Source of the DNA: Oceanococcus sp. HetDA_MAG_MS8
GTDB lineage: Bacteria > Pseudomonadota > Gammaproteobacteria > Nevskiales > Oceanococcaceae
Assembly: GCA_019192445.1 (NCBI GenBank)
Contig: JAHCMK010000002.1
Coordinates: 600,273-664,272 of the forward strand
Length of the DNA stretch: 64,000 nt
Reading direction: 5' to 3'
Position 1 is the stretch's first letter. Each line of letters starts with the position of its first letter. The notes beneath the pieces are model-generated. The model saw only the letters and a list, made by a program, of their open reading frames with translations. It searched no databases and was not told the origin of the DNA. Below, piece after piece: positions 44,366 through 54,364 of the stretch. Position numbers and translations under genes: made by a program.

Positions 44366-46210
44366 TCAGCCCGAGTTTTTGCTGCTGTTGGCCCGCTTGC
44401 GCTCGTGCTCTTTGAGGAAGCGCTTACGGATGCGGATGGACTCGGGTGTGACCTCCACCAGCTCATCATCATTAATGAATTCCAGAGCGCGCTCCAGGTT
44501 CATGTCGATGGGCGGGGTGAGGATGATGTTTTCGTCCGTGCCCGAGGCCCGCATATTGGTGAGCTTTTTGCCCTTGAGCGGGTTCACCACCAGGTCGTTA
44601 TCCCGGCTATGGATGCCGATGATCATGCCTTCGTAGACTTCTTCGCCATGGCCAATAAACAGCCGCCCGCGCTCTTGCAGGTTGAATAGCGAAAAGCCCA
44701 GGGCCTTGCCGGTATCCATGGATACCAACACACCCTTGGGGCGTTGGCCCACATTGGACTCCACCCGTTTCCCGTAATGGTCGAAGGTGTGCACCATGAT
44801 GCCGGTGCCGGAGGTTTGGCTGAGGAAGTCGGTTTGGTAACCAATGAGTCCACGGGAAGGAATCATGTAATCCAAACGAATCCGGCCCTGGCCATCGGGC
44901 ACCATGTCGGCCAATTGGCCACCACGGTTGGATACATCTTCAATCACCTTGCCTTGGTGGTCACTCTCGATGTCGAGGACCAGGCGCTCCCAAGGCTCGC
45001 AGAGCTCACCGTCGATTTCTTTCACGATGACTTCGGGGCGCGACACGGCCAGCTCGTAGCCTTCGCGGCGCATGTTCTCGATGAGCACGCCCAAGTGCAG
45101 CTGGCCACGGCCGCTGACTTTGAAGCGATCGGGGTTGCCGGTGGACTCCACCCGCAGGGCAACGTTGTGCTTGAGCTCCTGTTGTAGGCGATCGCTGATC
45201 TGGCGGCTGGTGATGTACTTGCCTTCCTTGCCCGCAAAAGGAGACTTGTTGACCTCGAAGGTCATGCTCATCGTGGGCTCATCCACGGTCAGCGCTGGCA
45301 GGGCTTCCACCGCATCCGGGGCACAGATGGTGTCGGAGATATCCAGCGGATCAAAGCCGGTTAAAGCAACAATGTCGCCGGCCTCGGCTTTGTCGACTTC
45401 TACGCGCTCTAAGCCCAAGAAGCCAAAAACCTGATTGAGGCGGCCGTTACGGGTTTTGCCCTCGCGGCTGACCACGGTCATGTTGCTGCCGGGTTTCAAA
45501 GTGCCACGCTGAATACGGCCAATCCCAATCACGCCCAAGAAGCTGGAATAGTCCAGCTGGGAGATCTGGATACGAGCCGGGCCGTCAGCATCCACCGGCG
45601 GTGGGGGTACCCGGTCAACGATGAGCTGGAACAGCGCGGTCATGTCGCCGTCGCGCACATCTTCTTCCAGGCTGGCATAACCATTCAGCGCCGAGGCGTA
45701 GACCACGGGGAAGTCCAGCTGCTCATCGGTAGCGCCCAGCGCATCGAAGAGATCGAAGATCTGGTCCATCACCCAATCCGGGCGGGCACCGGGGCGGTCG
45801 ATTTTGTTGATGACCACAATGGGCTTCAAGCCCAGGTCGAAGGCCTTGCGGGTGACGAAGCGGGTCTGCGGCATGGGGCCGTCGACAGCATCGACCAGCA
45901 GTAGAACTGAATCCACCATCGATAGCACCCGTTCCACTTCGCCGCCAAAGTCGGCGTGTCCGGGGGTGTCGACGATGTTGATGCGGAAGTCGGCTGCGTC
46001 CCCGTCCTTGCGCGGATCGGTCCAGCGCAGCGCCGTGTTTTTGGCCAGGATGGTAATGCCGCGCTCTTTCTCCAAGTCGTTGGAGTCCATGACGCGCTCG
46101 CCGTGGTCGCGGCGGGCATCCAAGGTGCCGGATTGATGCAGGAGCTTGTCGACCAATGTGGTTTTGCCATGGTCAACGTGAGCAATGATGGCGATATTTC
46201 GAAGATTCAT
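44366..46210 (-). CDS. typA: ribosome-associated translational GTPase TypA/BipA
   Basis: The 614-residue product has the GTPase motifs [12 protein letters not shown] (G1), RGITILAKN (G2), [14 protein letters not shown] (G3) and NKIDRPGA (G4), then EF-G-like domains and the BipA C-terminal domain with the [14 protein letters not shown] type segment. BipA binds the ribosome and helps 50S assembly and growth in the cold or under stress. Length matches the family (about 607). It is monocistronic, and the 296 bases upstream show no other gene and probably hold its promoter. Confidence 0.95.
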   Translation of the reverse strand: MNLRNIAIIAHVDHGKTTLVDKLLHQSGTLDARRDHGERVMDSNDLEKERGITILAKNTALRWTDPRKDGDAADFRINIVDTPGHADFGGEVERVLSMVDSVLLLVDAVDGPMPQTRFVTRKAFDLGLKPIVVINKIDRPGARPDWVMDQIFDLFDALGATDEQLDFPVVYASALNGYASLEEDVRDGDMTALFQLIVDRVPPPPVDADGPARIQISQLDYSSFLGVIGIGRIQRGTLKPGSNMTVVSREGKTRNGRLNQVFGFLGLERVEVDKAEAGDIVALTGFDPLDISDTICAPDAVEALPALTVDEPTMSMTFEVNKSPFAGKEGKYITSRQISDRLQQELKHNVALRVESTGNPDRFKVSGRGQLHLGVLIENMRREGYELAVSRPEVIVKEIDGELCEPWERLVLDIESDHQGKVIEDVSNRGGQLADMVPDGQGRIRLDYMIPSRGLIGYQTDFLSQTSGTGIMVHTFDHYGKRVESNVGQRPKGVLVSMDTGKALGFSLFNLQERGRLFIGHGEEVYEGMIIGIHSRDNDLVVNPLKGKKLTNMRASGTDENIILTPPIDMNLERALEFINDDELVEVTPESIRIRKRFLKEHERKRANSSKNSG

Positions 46211-46506
46211 AAGACTTGGCCGTGGGCAAAGACGGCGTTCAGGCAGGGCAGCGTCGCACCCCGCAAGTCAGGGCCGCTAGGCAGCAAAAAAGGGAATTCG
46301 CGGCGGCTTAACGACGGCTTCGTCGTTGGCAGTTGTTTTTGCCGCAGTGCCGCATTTTATAGAAGCTGAAGGTTTACGGCGAGTTCCTGGCAGTATTTGC
46401 CACGCTGCATAGGCGTGGGCTGCGTCCTATAGGGCGGTGTGGCCTGCTCCGCAGAGGCACTATTTGTGGCTAAACTGGGCCGATCAGATCCGCCTGGGGA
46501 CATCCA

Positions 46507-47895
46507 TTGAGAACTCATACTGGCCGTGTCGCGGCCCTGGTCATGCTTTCCTGTGCTGCTGGAGTGGCCGACGCCAACCCCGGCCCCTTAGATCCGGGAC
46601 GCAGTTCGACATTGGGGGCTGGGAGCGGGGGCGCTATACCCGGTTTGCGGCATAACCCTGCGGCTGCGGTGATGACGTTACAGCCTGATGAGCGTTTCAA
46701 GAGCAGCGTGCTCAATATTCTGAACTTCGGTGTGGAAGCAGGGGATGTAGATGACTTTGTGGAACGCATTGAGGTCCTCGGCAACTGCTTGGAAGAGCAG
46801 GTCACCGACGATTGCACAGATTCTCAAGGGAACGTGATTCGTCCTATCGGCGACGATGACATCAGTATCCAGGAAGGGCTGGCCCTGGAGCAGGAGTTCA
46901 ACGGGGCTCTAGAATCCATTGGCCGGGACGGATACGTCCTACTCGATACGCAAATTCAGTTGCCCAGCATGCCGCTGGTATTTAGGGCGGGTCCGGGCGT
47001 TATCGGCTTGGATATCCATGGAGCAGGACTGGCTCAAGCCAGCGTGCTTGATGACAGTCTTCGCTTTAACCCCATCACGGAAAGCATCGAAACCGACACG
47101 GCCGCCTACATTCGTACGGCGCGTTTTGTGAATCTAGGTCTGAGCTATGCCCAAGACCTTGCCCCGCAACTCTCCAGCATGCTCGAGGGCTCGGAGCTTT
47201 TAGGCCAATGGGCCTTCGGTGCCAGGCTCACGCTGATGCAAGGCACGATGGCCAGAGTGGTCGCGGCTGTGGATAGCGAGGATGACAATGGACAGGATGC
47301 TTTTGACCGTGCCGAAGATGCCTACGATCAGGCTGAGCGCGAAACCACCACCATTGCCTTGGACTTAGGCTTCATGTGGAACTATGAGCGCTATGCCGCT
47401 GGGCTTACGCTGCGTAACCTCAATTCGCCCAGCTTTGATTACAACCCACTTGGTGAAGACTGCGGCAGCATTCTGAACCCTGGAGAGCAGGCGGACTGTT
47501 TGGTGGCTGCCACTTTCGCGGACCGCCTGGACGGGCAAGATGTGTATGAGGCCGAGCCACAGGTCATGTTGGAGGGCCGTTTGGGCTTCCTGGATAACCA
47601 ACTCCGCCTCAGTACCCAGTTAGAGCTCAACAGCGTGGAGTCACCCGTAGGATTGGATTACCAATGGTGGAACTTGGGCTTGGAATACGCTCCTAGCCTG
47701 CAATGGATTCCCAGCCTGCGTGCGGGTTATCGCAACAACCTGGCTAGCGGCGGCGTCGACGCCCTGGCCCTAGGCTTGACCCTGTTCGGCGTAATCAACC
47801 TCGATGTGGCCCGCTCCACCGATAGCGTGGTGGTGGATGGCAGCGAGCTGCCGCGTTATGCCGCGGTTAGCCTGGGTTTTGAGATGCCGCTGTGA
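46507..47895 (+). CDS. TraF_2-family putative outer-membrane protein
   Basis: The 462-residue product has a signal peptide and then a glycine-rich region with HNPAAAVM, followed by amphipathic strands, and ends with AVSLGFEMPL. This fits the family named after plasmid TraF (TraF_2), whose chromosomal members are predicted outer-membrane barrels related to the FadL-like group. The start is a TTG at 46507 with a GGGGA site at 46496-46500 and a 6-base spacer. No conjugation genes are present, so the name says nothing about transfer. The function is unknown. Confidence 0.72.
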   Translation: MRTHTGRVAALVMLSCAAGVADANPGPLDPGRSSTLGAGSGGAIPGLRHNPAAAVMTLQPDERFKSSVLNILNFGVEAGDVDDFVERIEVLGNCLEEQVTDDCTDSQGNVIRPIGDDDISIQEGLALEQEFNGALESIGRDGYVLLDTQIQLPSMPLVFRAGPGVIGLDIHGAGLAQASVLDDSLRFNPITESIETDTAAYIRTARFVNLGLSYAQDLAPQLSSMLEGSELLGQWAFGARLTLMQGTMARVVAAVDSEDDNGQDAFDRAEDAYDQAERETTTIALDLGFMWNYERYAAGLTLRNLNSPSFDYNPLGEDCGSILNPGEQADCLVAATFADRLDGQDVYEAEPQVMLEGRLGFLDNQLRLSTQLELNSVESPVGLDYQWWNLGLEYAPSLQWIPSLRAGYRNNLASGGVDALALGLTLFGVINLDVARSTDSVVVDGSELPRYAAVSLGFEMPL

Positions 47896-47932
47896 GCTGG
47901 GTTAGCAAGTCTTAACAGAGAGCTACTTGGGT

Positions 47933-48103
47933 GCGGACGAGCCTGGCAGGGCTGTAGCGGAAGGCCGGGTTGTTGGAGGATTAGGCCGCGTAGCGGTGCC
48001 GAAGAGGACCTTCGGCACTTGCAAAGCCCCCGTGATGGGGGCGTTTTGCAAGCCCCGGAAACGACCCGATCAGCCTGGAGCGTGCCCTGCCAGGCTCGTC
48101 CGC
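47933..48103. repeat. 171-bp nested palindromic intergenic element
   Basis: The outer arms are a perfect 20-bp inverted repeat (47933-47952 with 48084-48103). Inside are a perfect 9-bp hairpin GTGCCGAAG/CTTCGGCAC (47996-48018) and a second hairpin with TTGCAAA/TTTGCAA and GCCCCC/GGGGGC arms (about 48018-48051). The element fills the gap between two convergent genes and has no convincing reading frame. It could be a structured RNA, a palindromic mobile element remnant or an elaborate bidirectional terminator. Confidence 0.8.
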
Positions 48104-48121
48104 GCCTCGTCCTTCATCGTG

Positions 48122-48149
48122 TTGCCCTGCTGCCCGGCCAGCAGGGCAA
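48122..48149. terminator. 11-bp perfect hairpin downstream of purT
   Basis: TTGCCCTGCTG at 48122-48132 pairs with CAGCAGGGCAA at 48139-48149 around a 6-base loop, 39 bases from the purT stop. No T-run follows on either strand. Confidence 0.45.
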
Positions 48150-48187
48150 ACAGCCAAACAGTTGGGATGACTTCGCAGGGCGTTGGC

Positions 48188-49378
48188 TTAGGAGGGTTTG
48201 AGGCGCACTCCTGCCGTGACCGCTCTGGCCTTGGCTCTGGCCTCTTCCACATCGGCCCCTCGCGCCAAGCCCACGCCCAGGCGACGACTACCCTGCAGCT
48301 CCGGCTTACCAAAGAGGCGCAGGCTGGTATCTGGCGCGCGTAGCGCCTCGGGGTCGACGGCAAAGGCCGGCGCATTGGTACTGCCTTCCAGCACCAAGGC
48401 ACAAGAAGCGCTGGCGCCATGCTGGGCGATGTTGGGTATAGGCAGGCCGAGAATCGCCCGGGCATGCAGGGCAAATTCGGACAGATCCTGCGATATCAGC
48501 GTGACCAGCCCGGTGTCATGGGGGCGTGGTGACACTTCGCTAAACCAGACCTCGTCACCCTTCACAAAGAGTTCTACTCCGAACAGCCCGCGGCCACCCA
48601 AGGCCTCGGTGATTTTGTGGGCCACGTCTTCTGCCGCCAAACGCGCGGAGGGGCTCATGGCTTGCGGTTGCCACGATTCGCGGTAGTCGCCGTCCACCTG
48701 GATATGGCCCACCGGCTCACAAAAACTGGTGCCATCTACATGCCGCACGGTGAGCAAGGTGATTTCGTAATCGAAGTCCACGAAGCCTTCAACGATCACC
48801 CGGCCGGCACCGGCGCGGCCACCCTCTTGGGCGTAGTCCCAGGCGGGTGCGATGTGTTCGGCGCTGCGAATGGTGGACTGGCCTTTGCCCGAAGAGGACA
48901 TGACCGGCTTCACCACACAGGGCATTCCAATCTCAGCCACGGCGGCTTCGAAGTCTGCGCGGCTATCCACAAAGCGGTAGGGCGATGTCGGCAGCTGTAA
49001 TTCTTCGGCGGCCAAGCGCCGAATGCCTTCGCGGTCCATGGTTAGCCGGGCGGCGCGTGCGGTGGGAATCACGTTCAGCCCTTGTTCTTCCAACTCCACC
49101 AGAGTAGGCGTGTGGATGGCCTCGATTTCCGGCACCACATAATCGGGTTGCTCTTGGGCAATGACGGCGCGCAGCTGCTCAGCATCCAGCATGTTGATCA
49201 CATGGGCGCGATGAGCCACCTGCATGCCCGGGGCATTGGCATAACGGTCGACGGCAATCACTTCCACGCCCAGGCGTTGGAATTCGATGACGACTTCTTT
49301 GCCGAGCTCGCCGGCGCCTAAAAACAGCACCTTGGTGGCCGAGCTTGTGAGGGCGGTACCAAACTCTAGTTCGCTCAT
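48188..49378 (-). CDS. purT: formate-dependent phosphoribosylglycinamide formyltransferase
   Basis: The 396-residue product is an ATP-grasp enzyme with [37 protein letters not shown] at the start, [13 protein letters not shown] for ATP binding, and SPRPHDTG in the metal-binding region. PurT formylates GAR with free formate in purine synthesis. Length matches E. coli PurT (392). The ATG overlaps the argH stop (ATGA), so the two are cotranslated on the minus strand although their pathways differ. Confidence 0.95.
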   Translation of the reverse strand: MSELEFGTALTSSATKVLFLGAGELGKEVVIEFQRLGVEVIAVDRYANAPGMQVAHRAHVINMLDAEQLRAVIAQEQPDYVVPEIEAIHTPTLVELEEQGLNVIPTARAARLTMDREGIRRLAAEELQLPTSPYRFVDSRADFEAAVAEIGMPCVVKPVMSSSGKGQSTIRSAEHIAPAWDYAQEGGRAGAGRVIVEGFVDFDYEITLLTVRHVDGTSFCEPVGHIQVDGDYRESWQPQAMSPSARLAAEDVAHKITEALGGRGLFGVELFVKGDEVWFSEVSPRPHDTGLVTLISQDLSEFALHARAILGLPIPNIAQHGASASCALVLEGSTNAPAFAVDPEALRAPDTSLRLFGKPELQGSRRLGVGLARGADVEEARAKARAVTAGVRLKPS

Positions 49379-50772
49379 GCGCGGGTGTCCTCCAGCCGGG
49401 CACGTGCCCGATCCGCAGCCGCACGTACCTGTTTGGGAGCACAGCCGCCAATATGGTCGCGCGCAGCTACCGCGCCTTCGAGGGTCAGTACCTCAAACAC
49501 ATCGGCTTCAGCCAGTGGAGCATGTTGTTGAATCTGCTCCAGGCTCAGTTCGGCCAGATCGCAGTTTTGCTTAATGGCCAAGGCTACGGTTTGCCCCACC
49601 TGCTCATGCGCATCGCGGAAGGGCAAGCCTTTGCGGACCAAGTAGTCGGCCAGCTCGGTGGCCGTGGGGTAGCCCTGACTGGCTGCTTTACGGCAGGCCT
49701 CGGGCACAAATTTCAACTCGGCCAGCATCGCGCCCATAATTTGGGTGGTTGCCATGGCGGTGTCCAGAGCATCAAACAGGGGCTCTTTGTCTTCCTGGTT
49801 GTCGCGGTTGTAGGCCAAGGGCTGGCTCTTCATTAGCGTCAGCAAAGCCATCAGCGAGCCATATACTCGCCCAGTTTTGCCGCGTGCCAGCTCGGCCACA
49901 TCCGGGTTTTTCTTCTGCGGCATGATCGAGGAACCGGTGCAGAAAGCATCGGGCAGGCTGACCATGCCGAACTGGGGGTTGGCCCAGAGCACCAGCTCCT
50001 CGCTCATACGCGAGAAGTGCATCATCAAAATGCTCGCGGCTGAGCAGAATTCGATGGCGAAATCACGGTCGCTGACGGCATCTAAAGAGTTGTCGATGAC
50101 CCCATCAAAGCCTAGCTCCAAAGCGGTGGCCGCGCGGTTGACCGGATAGCTGGTGCCGGCCAAAGCGGCTGCGCCTAGGGGGCTGCGATTTACCCGCTTG
50201 CGCAGGTCCGCCAAGCGCTCGCTATCTCGGCTGAGCATGGCTTCCCAAGCCAGTAAGTGGTGGCCTGCGGTGACCGGTTGCGCCGATTGCAAATGGGTGT
50301 AGCCGGGGAAGATGGTGTCGGCTTCGCGTTCCGCCAAGTCGATCAAGGTGCTGCGCAGCTGGCCGAGTAGGGCTTGCAGATCATCAATGGCATCGCGCAT
50401 GTACAGGCGGATATCGGTGGCCACCTGATCGTTGCGGCTGCGACCAGTGTGTAGCCGCTTGCCAGCATCACCAATTTTGCTGGTGAGGCGGGCCTCGATG
50501 TTCATGTGCACATCTTCCAGCGCGGGGCTCCAGGGAAACTCTCCGGCTTCAATTTCCTGCTGAACCTCGTCCAGCCCCGCGCAGATGGCCTGCACATCTG
50601 CGCTGCTGAGTACACCTTGGCGTTCCAGCATGCGCGCATGGGCCTTGCTGCCGCGAATGTCCTGGGCATACAAACGCCGGTCGAAGTGCTCAGAGGCCGA
50701 GTAGGCTTCTAATAAGGAATCTGTAGCTTGGGCGAAACGACCGCCCCAGAGCTTGCCGCCGGGGGTACTCAT
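49375..50772 (-). CDS. argH: argininosuccinate lyase
   Basis: The 465-residue product belongs to the fumarase/aspartase superfamily, with the signature [12 protein letters not shown] carrying the catalytic serine, [13 protein letters not shown] and TSYPVNR. It releases arginine and fumarate in the last step of arginine synthesis. It is divergent from the algZ-like gene with 40 bases between starts, the same arrangement as in Pseudomonas. Confidence 0.96.
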   Translation of the reverse strand: MSTPGGKLWGGRFAQATDSLLEAYSASEHFDRRLYAQDIRGSKAHARMLERQGVLSSADVQAICAGLDEVQQEIEAGEFPWSPALEDVHMNIEARLTSKIGDAGKRLHTGRSRNDQVATDIRLYMRDAIDDLQALLGQLRSTLIDLAEREADTIFPGYTHLQSAQPVTAGHHLLAWEAMLSRDSERLADLRKRVNRSPLGAAALAGTSYPVNRAATALELGFDGVIDNSLDAVSDRDFAIEFCSAASILMMHFSRMSEELVLWANPQFGMVSLPDAFCTGSSIMPQKKNPDVAELARGKTGRVYGSLMALLTLMKSQPLAYNRDNQEDKEPLFDALDTAMATTQIMGAMLAELKFVPEACRKAASQGYPTATELADYLVRKGLPFRDAHEQVGQTVALAIKQNCDLAELSLEQIQQHAPLAEADVFEVLTLEGAVAARDHIGGCAPKQVRAAADRARARLEDTRA

Positions 50773-50812
50773 AGGCTTATATGGCTGGATAAATGCCGCC
50801 GCAGAATAGCAG

Positions 50813-51862
50813 ATGACCCCAGCGCTCCCGGCGCCACAATGGATTCCAGACCTATGCCGAGCACCGGCTGTGGTGCGGGTGCTGCTGGTCAGTCAGATGT
50901 TGGCCGTACTGCTGGTGGTCGCTCGCAATCGTCCTCTAGAGCAGCTTGCTGATGACCTGCTGATGGTGTCTTTATTTATCCATTGGGTGAGTTTGAGCAG
51001 CTGCGCTTTGCTCTGCGCGATTCGCCGTTATCTGCATAGGCTGACGCTGTTTGAGTCTGTGTGCTTGGCCTTGGGCAGTTTGTGGCTTCTCAGCTTGGCG
51101 CTGGCGGAAGCCGCATGGCGATTGCAGTTATGGATGGACCCCCAACAGCCGGCAAACGCGGCCGTGCACTGGCTGTTTCTAGGGCGCATTCAGATCATTG
51201 CCCTGCTGGCCTGGGTGGTGTTGCTGCGTTACTTCTATTTGCAGCAGCAAAACGAGCGCCAACAACAAGCCATGTTGGAGGGACGGCTTCAGGCCCTGCA
51301 AGACCGCATGCGCCCGCATTTTCTGTTCAATAGTTTGAATAGCTTGCTGGCTTTGATTCCAACGCAGCCAGACGCTGCCGAGGATTTGGTGGATAACCTG
51401 TCTAGCTTGTTGCGCGCCGCGCTGGAACACAGCGATGGGCAACACAGCCTGGAGGATGAAACCCAGCTCACTCGTGCCTATTTGGACATTGAAGCCTTGC
51501 GCTTGGGCCCGCGGCTGCAGGTGCACTGGGACCTAGATCCCTCACTGCAAGGACAGATGGTGCCGGTATTCAGCGTGCAGCCTTTGGCTGAGAATGCGGT
51601 GCTGCATGGTATTGAAGCGCGCATTGAAGGCGGCGCTATTCGCATTCGCAGCCTGCGTCTGGATGCGCGCCGCTGGATGCTGGAAGTGCGTAACCCGGTG
51701 CCACGCGACGCCCGCAGCCCGACCCGGCATGGCATTGGCCAAGACAACTTACGCCACCGCATGGCCATGCTGCACGGCAGCGGCGGTCAACTGCAGACCG
51801 GAATGGAAGACGGTGAATATGTTGCAAGGCTGGTGTTGCCTTTGCCGGAGTCTGCGCCATGA
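50813..51862 (+). CDS. algZ: LytS-type sensor histidine kinase, AlgZ/FimS-like
   Basis: The 349-residue product has about four N-terminal membrane helices (up to residue 142), then the His_kinase domain with H169 in [17 protein letters not shown] and an ATPase domain with [13 protein letters not shown] and [16 protein letters not shown]. AlgZ controls AlgR in Pseudomonas, affecting alginate and twitching. The gene order argH / algZ-algR-hemC supports the assignment. The stop overlaps algR as ATGA. The target genes here are unknown. Confidence 0.87.
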   Translation: MTPALPAPQWIPDLCRAPAVVRVLLVSQMLAVLLVVARNRPLEQLADDLLMVSLFIHWVSLSSCALLCAIRRYLHRLTLFESVCLALGSLWLLSLALAEAAWRLQLWMDPQQPANAAVHWLFLGRIQIIALLAWVVLLRYFYLQQQNERQQQAMLEGRLQALQDRMRPHFLFNSLNSLLALIPTQPDAAEDLVDNLSSLLRAALEHSDGQHSLEDETQLTRAYLDIEALRLGPRLQVHWDLDPSLQGQMVPVFSVQPLAENAVLHGIEARIEGGAIRIRSLRLDARRWMLEVRNPVPRDARSPTRHGIGQDNLRHRMAMLHGSGGQLQTGMEDGEYVARLVLPLPESAP

Positions 51863-52620
51863 AAGTGCTGCTGGTTGACGATGAACCTCTGGCCCGCCAA
51901 CGCCTACGGCGCCTGCTCAGCGATTGCCCCGGTTGGGAGGTGTGCGCTGAGGCCGGCGATGGGCAGTCGGCATGGGAGGCTTTGGAGTCCCATCAGCCTC
52001 ATGTGTTGTTGCTGGATATACGGATGCCAGGCATGGATGGGGTGGAGCTGAGCCGGCGCCTGCTCAATCTTCCTACGCCGCCCGCGGTTATTTTTTGCAC
52101 AGCGCATGCGGAGCATGCTCTGCAGGCCTTTCAAACCGTGGCTACGGCCTATCTGCTCAAGCCCGTGAACAAACATAAGCTGCGCGCCGCCCTGGACAAA
52201 GTCCAGCTGACTACACGGGCGCAGACCATACGGGCGCCGGCTCCAGGGCCACAGCTGGAGCTGCGTCGCGGTATGCAGCAATGGCGTGTGCCTTTACAGC
52301 GTGTCTACCTACTCCAAGCCGAGGATAAGCTCACCACGGTGTATCACAGCGAAGGCAGTGATCACCTCAATGCCTCTTTGAATCAGCTGGAGCAGCAGTA
52401 CCCTCAGTTGCTTCGGGTACACCGTCAGGCTTTGGTGAATCCGGATCATGTGCAGGCGCTCCTCCCCTGTGGCCGTGGGCGCTACCAAATACAGCTGGCC
52501 GTGGATCTTCCTCCGGTGGCGGTGAGTCGGCGTCTTCTGGCCCAGGTTCGTCGCCGACTCGCGCAAAGTGCAAGCGCCTACAGTCCTGGGGCGGATATCG
52601 CAGGCAAGCATGGCGAATAA
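51859..52620 (+). CDS. algR: LytTR response regulator, AlgR-like
   Basis: The 253-residue product has a receiver domain (D7, D8, phosphoacceptor D53 in LLLDIRMPGMD, and K102 near YLLKPVNK) and a C-terminal LytTR DNA-binding domain from about residue 135 (VYLLQAEDKLTTVYHSEG, LLRVHRQALVNPDHV). It should bind promoters when phosphorylated by its coupled kinase. It is the second gene of the pair. A 50-base gap separates it from hemC, as in Pseudomonas. Confidence 0.88.
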   Translation: MKVLLVDDEPLARQRLRRLLSDCPGWEVCAEAGDGQSAWEALESHQPHVLLLDIRMPGMDGVELSRRLLNLPTPPAVIFCTAHAEHALQAFQTVATAYLLKPVNKHKLRAALDKVQLTTRAQTIRAPAPGPQLELRRGMQQWRVPLQRVYLLQAEDKLTTVYHSEGSDHLNASLNQLEQQYPQLLRVHRQALVNPDHVQALLPCGRGRYQIQLAVDLPPVAVSRRLLAQVRRRLAQSASAYSPGADIAGKHGE

Positions 52621-52670
52621 ATCCGGACTTCCCTAAGGTGTGGGCCTGAGACCCCGCCTACAATGCGAAC

Positions 52671-53606
52671 ATGACAACTCTGCGCATCGCCACCCGCAAC
52701 AGCCCGCTCGCGCTCTGGCAGGCGCGTTTCGTCGCCGAGCAATTGCAGCAGGCCGACCCGGCTTGTGAGTGCGAGCTTGTCCCCATGACCACCACAGGGG
52801 ACCGCTGGTTGGAAGGGCGTTTGTCCAGTCAGGGCGGTAAGGGTCTGTTCGTCAAAGAACTGGAGGCGGCGCTGCTGGAGTCGCGGGCTGACTTGGCCGT
52901 GCACTCTTTGAAAGATGTACCCATGCAGCTGCCGCCTGGACTAGTTCTGGGAGCTTTTCTCAGCCGGCATAATCCGGCCGATGCCTTAATTGGTGCCTCT
53001 GGCCTGGAGGAGTTGCCTCAAGGAGCTGTGGTGGGAACCGCCAGCCAGCGGCGCAGCATGCTGCTATTGCAGCAGCGGCCCGACCTGCAGCTGAAGCTGT
53101 TACGCGGCAACGTGAACACCCGCCTCGCCAAGTTGGATGCAGGTGAGTACCAAGCCATTATTCTTGCGGCCTCCGGCATGGAACGCTTGGGCTTTAGCGA
53201 CCGTATTGGTAGCTGCATGCCTACCGAGCAGATGATTCCGGCACCGGGTCAAGGCATTTTGGCCATTGAAACGCGCGCTGAAGATCAGGCCCTGCTCCAG
53301 CGGCTGCAAAGCTTAAACGATGCTCAAGCCGAGTCTGCCGCGCGCGCCGAGCGCGCCTTGTCCAGAGCGCTGGGCGGGTCCTGTGCCTTGCCTTTGGCCG
53401 GCTATTGCACAGTGCATGCCGATCATCTCCAGCTGCATGCCGCACTGGGCATGCCCGATGGCTCTGAGGTCGTCAGCGCCAGTCAGCAGGCATCCGTACA
53501 AGATCGGCCTGAGGCGCTAGGCGAGTCTGTGGCGGAGCAACTGCGTGCGGATGGCGGCGCCTCAATTTTGGAGCGCTTGGCGCAGCCCACGTCAGACCCT
53601 GTGTGA
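52671..53606 (+). CDS. hemC: porphobilinogen deaminase (hydroxymethylbilane synthase)
   Basis: The 311-residue product has LRIATRNSPLALWQA at the start, VHSLKDVP with the catalytic Asp (D82), the arginine-rich TASQRRSMLL and the cofactor cysteine C238 in LGGSCALPL, which holds the dipyrromethane primer. It links four porphobilinogen units in haem synthesis. A TACAAT at 52659-52664 could be a -10 element, but it would put the transcript start at the ATG. The stop overlaps hemD (GTGA). Confidence 0.95.
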   Translation: MTTLRIATRNSPLALWQARFVAEQLQQADPACECELVPMTTTGDRWLEGRLSSQGGKGLFVKELEAALLESRADLAVHSLKDVPMQLPPGLVLGAFLSRHNPADALIGASGLEELPQGAVVGTASQRRSMLLLQQRPDLQLKLLRGNVNTRLAKLDAGEYQAIILAASGMERLGFSDRIGSCMPTEQMIPAPGQGILAIETRAEDQALLQRLQSLNDAQAESAARAERALSRALGGSCALPLAGYCTVHADHLQLHAALGMPDGSEVVSASQQASVQDRPEALGESVAEQLRADGGASILERLAQPTSDPV

Positions 53607-54364
53607 GCGCATCTGCGCCGCAGGCTGAGTGCCTTAAGCCAATGCCTCGCCTCTGGTTAACGCGCACCCGGCCCCAGCGTTCCACTGCCTGGGAAGCGGA
53701 GCTGCAAGCCGCTGGCTGGGATGTACAACGCCTGGAAGTTTTAGCCACTACACCACGCCAGTTCAGTGCACAGGACGAGGACTGGCTGGCGCAACAGGCG
53801 GCCGAGGCCAAGGCTTGGTTATGGACTTCGGCTGCTGCGGTTGCCGCCGTTGCTCAGCGGCTTGCCCCCTTCGCTAATCGGGCCGAGCAGCATGCGGTAG
53901 GGCGGAGCACGGCCACTGCCGTGGAGCAGGCTCTGCATCAGCCCTGTGCGGCCCCGCAGCGCGGGCATGGGGGTAACGCCTGGGTGGCCGAGTACGGTGG
54001 GCGGCTACGACCTGGCGATCAACTCCTGTTAATCACCGGGTACGACCCGCGCCAAGAGTGGTTAGAGCCGCTGCGTGCTTTGGGAGTAATGGTGGTGATC
54101 GCCTCGGTGTACCAGCGTAAGCCCATCGCCTGTGATCTCCCTGCGGAGCTGCCTGACGCCGTTATCGCCACCTCCGCAGCAGCCCTGGAATCGCTCAGCC
54201 ACAGCCTGCTCAAGGCCAGCCATACGCAGGTTTTTCGCAGGCCCTTGCTGCTCTCTGCGCCTAGGCTGAAGACGGCTGCACGTCGACTGGGCTGGTCGGG
54301 TACGATGGCTGTCCTCCCTGCACTGACTGCTGACGGCCTGCAGGCCGCTCTGAAGGACCTTTGA
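53603..54364 (+). CDS. hemD: uroporphyrinogen-III synthase
   Basis: The 253-residue product has the two-lobed HemD pattern with LWLTRTRPQRSTAWEAEL near the start, WLWTSAAAVAAV and AVIATSAAALESLSH near the inter-lobe regions. Sequence conservation in this family is low, so position between hemC and hemX is important evidence. It closes and inverts ring D to form uroporphyrinogen III. The GTG at 53603 overlaps the hemC stop, and an ATG at 53642 is an alternative start. Confidence 0.9.
   Translation: MSASAPQAECLKPMPRLWLTRTRPQRSTAWEAELQAAGWDVQRLEVLATTPRQFSAQDEDWLAQQAAEAKAWLWTSAAAVAAVAQRLAPFANRAEQHAVGRSTATAVEQALHQPCAAPQRGHGGNAWVAEYGGRLRPGDQLLLITGYDPRQEWLEPLRALGVMVVIASVYQRKPIACDLPAELPDAVIATSAAALESLSHSLLKASHTQVFRRPLLLSAPRLKTAARRLGWSGTMAVLPALTADGLQAALKDL

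Noticed and set aside
46507..47895. Possible conjugative element because of the TraF-type protein
   Set aside because: The family is chromosomal in many bacteria, and no relaxase, coupling protein or other transfer gene is present.
52659..52664. A -10 element for a leaderless hemC transcript
   Set aside because: There is no acceptable -35 at the right distance, and transcription from algZR would suffice.
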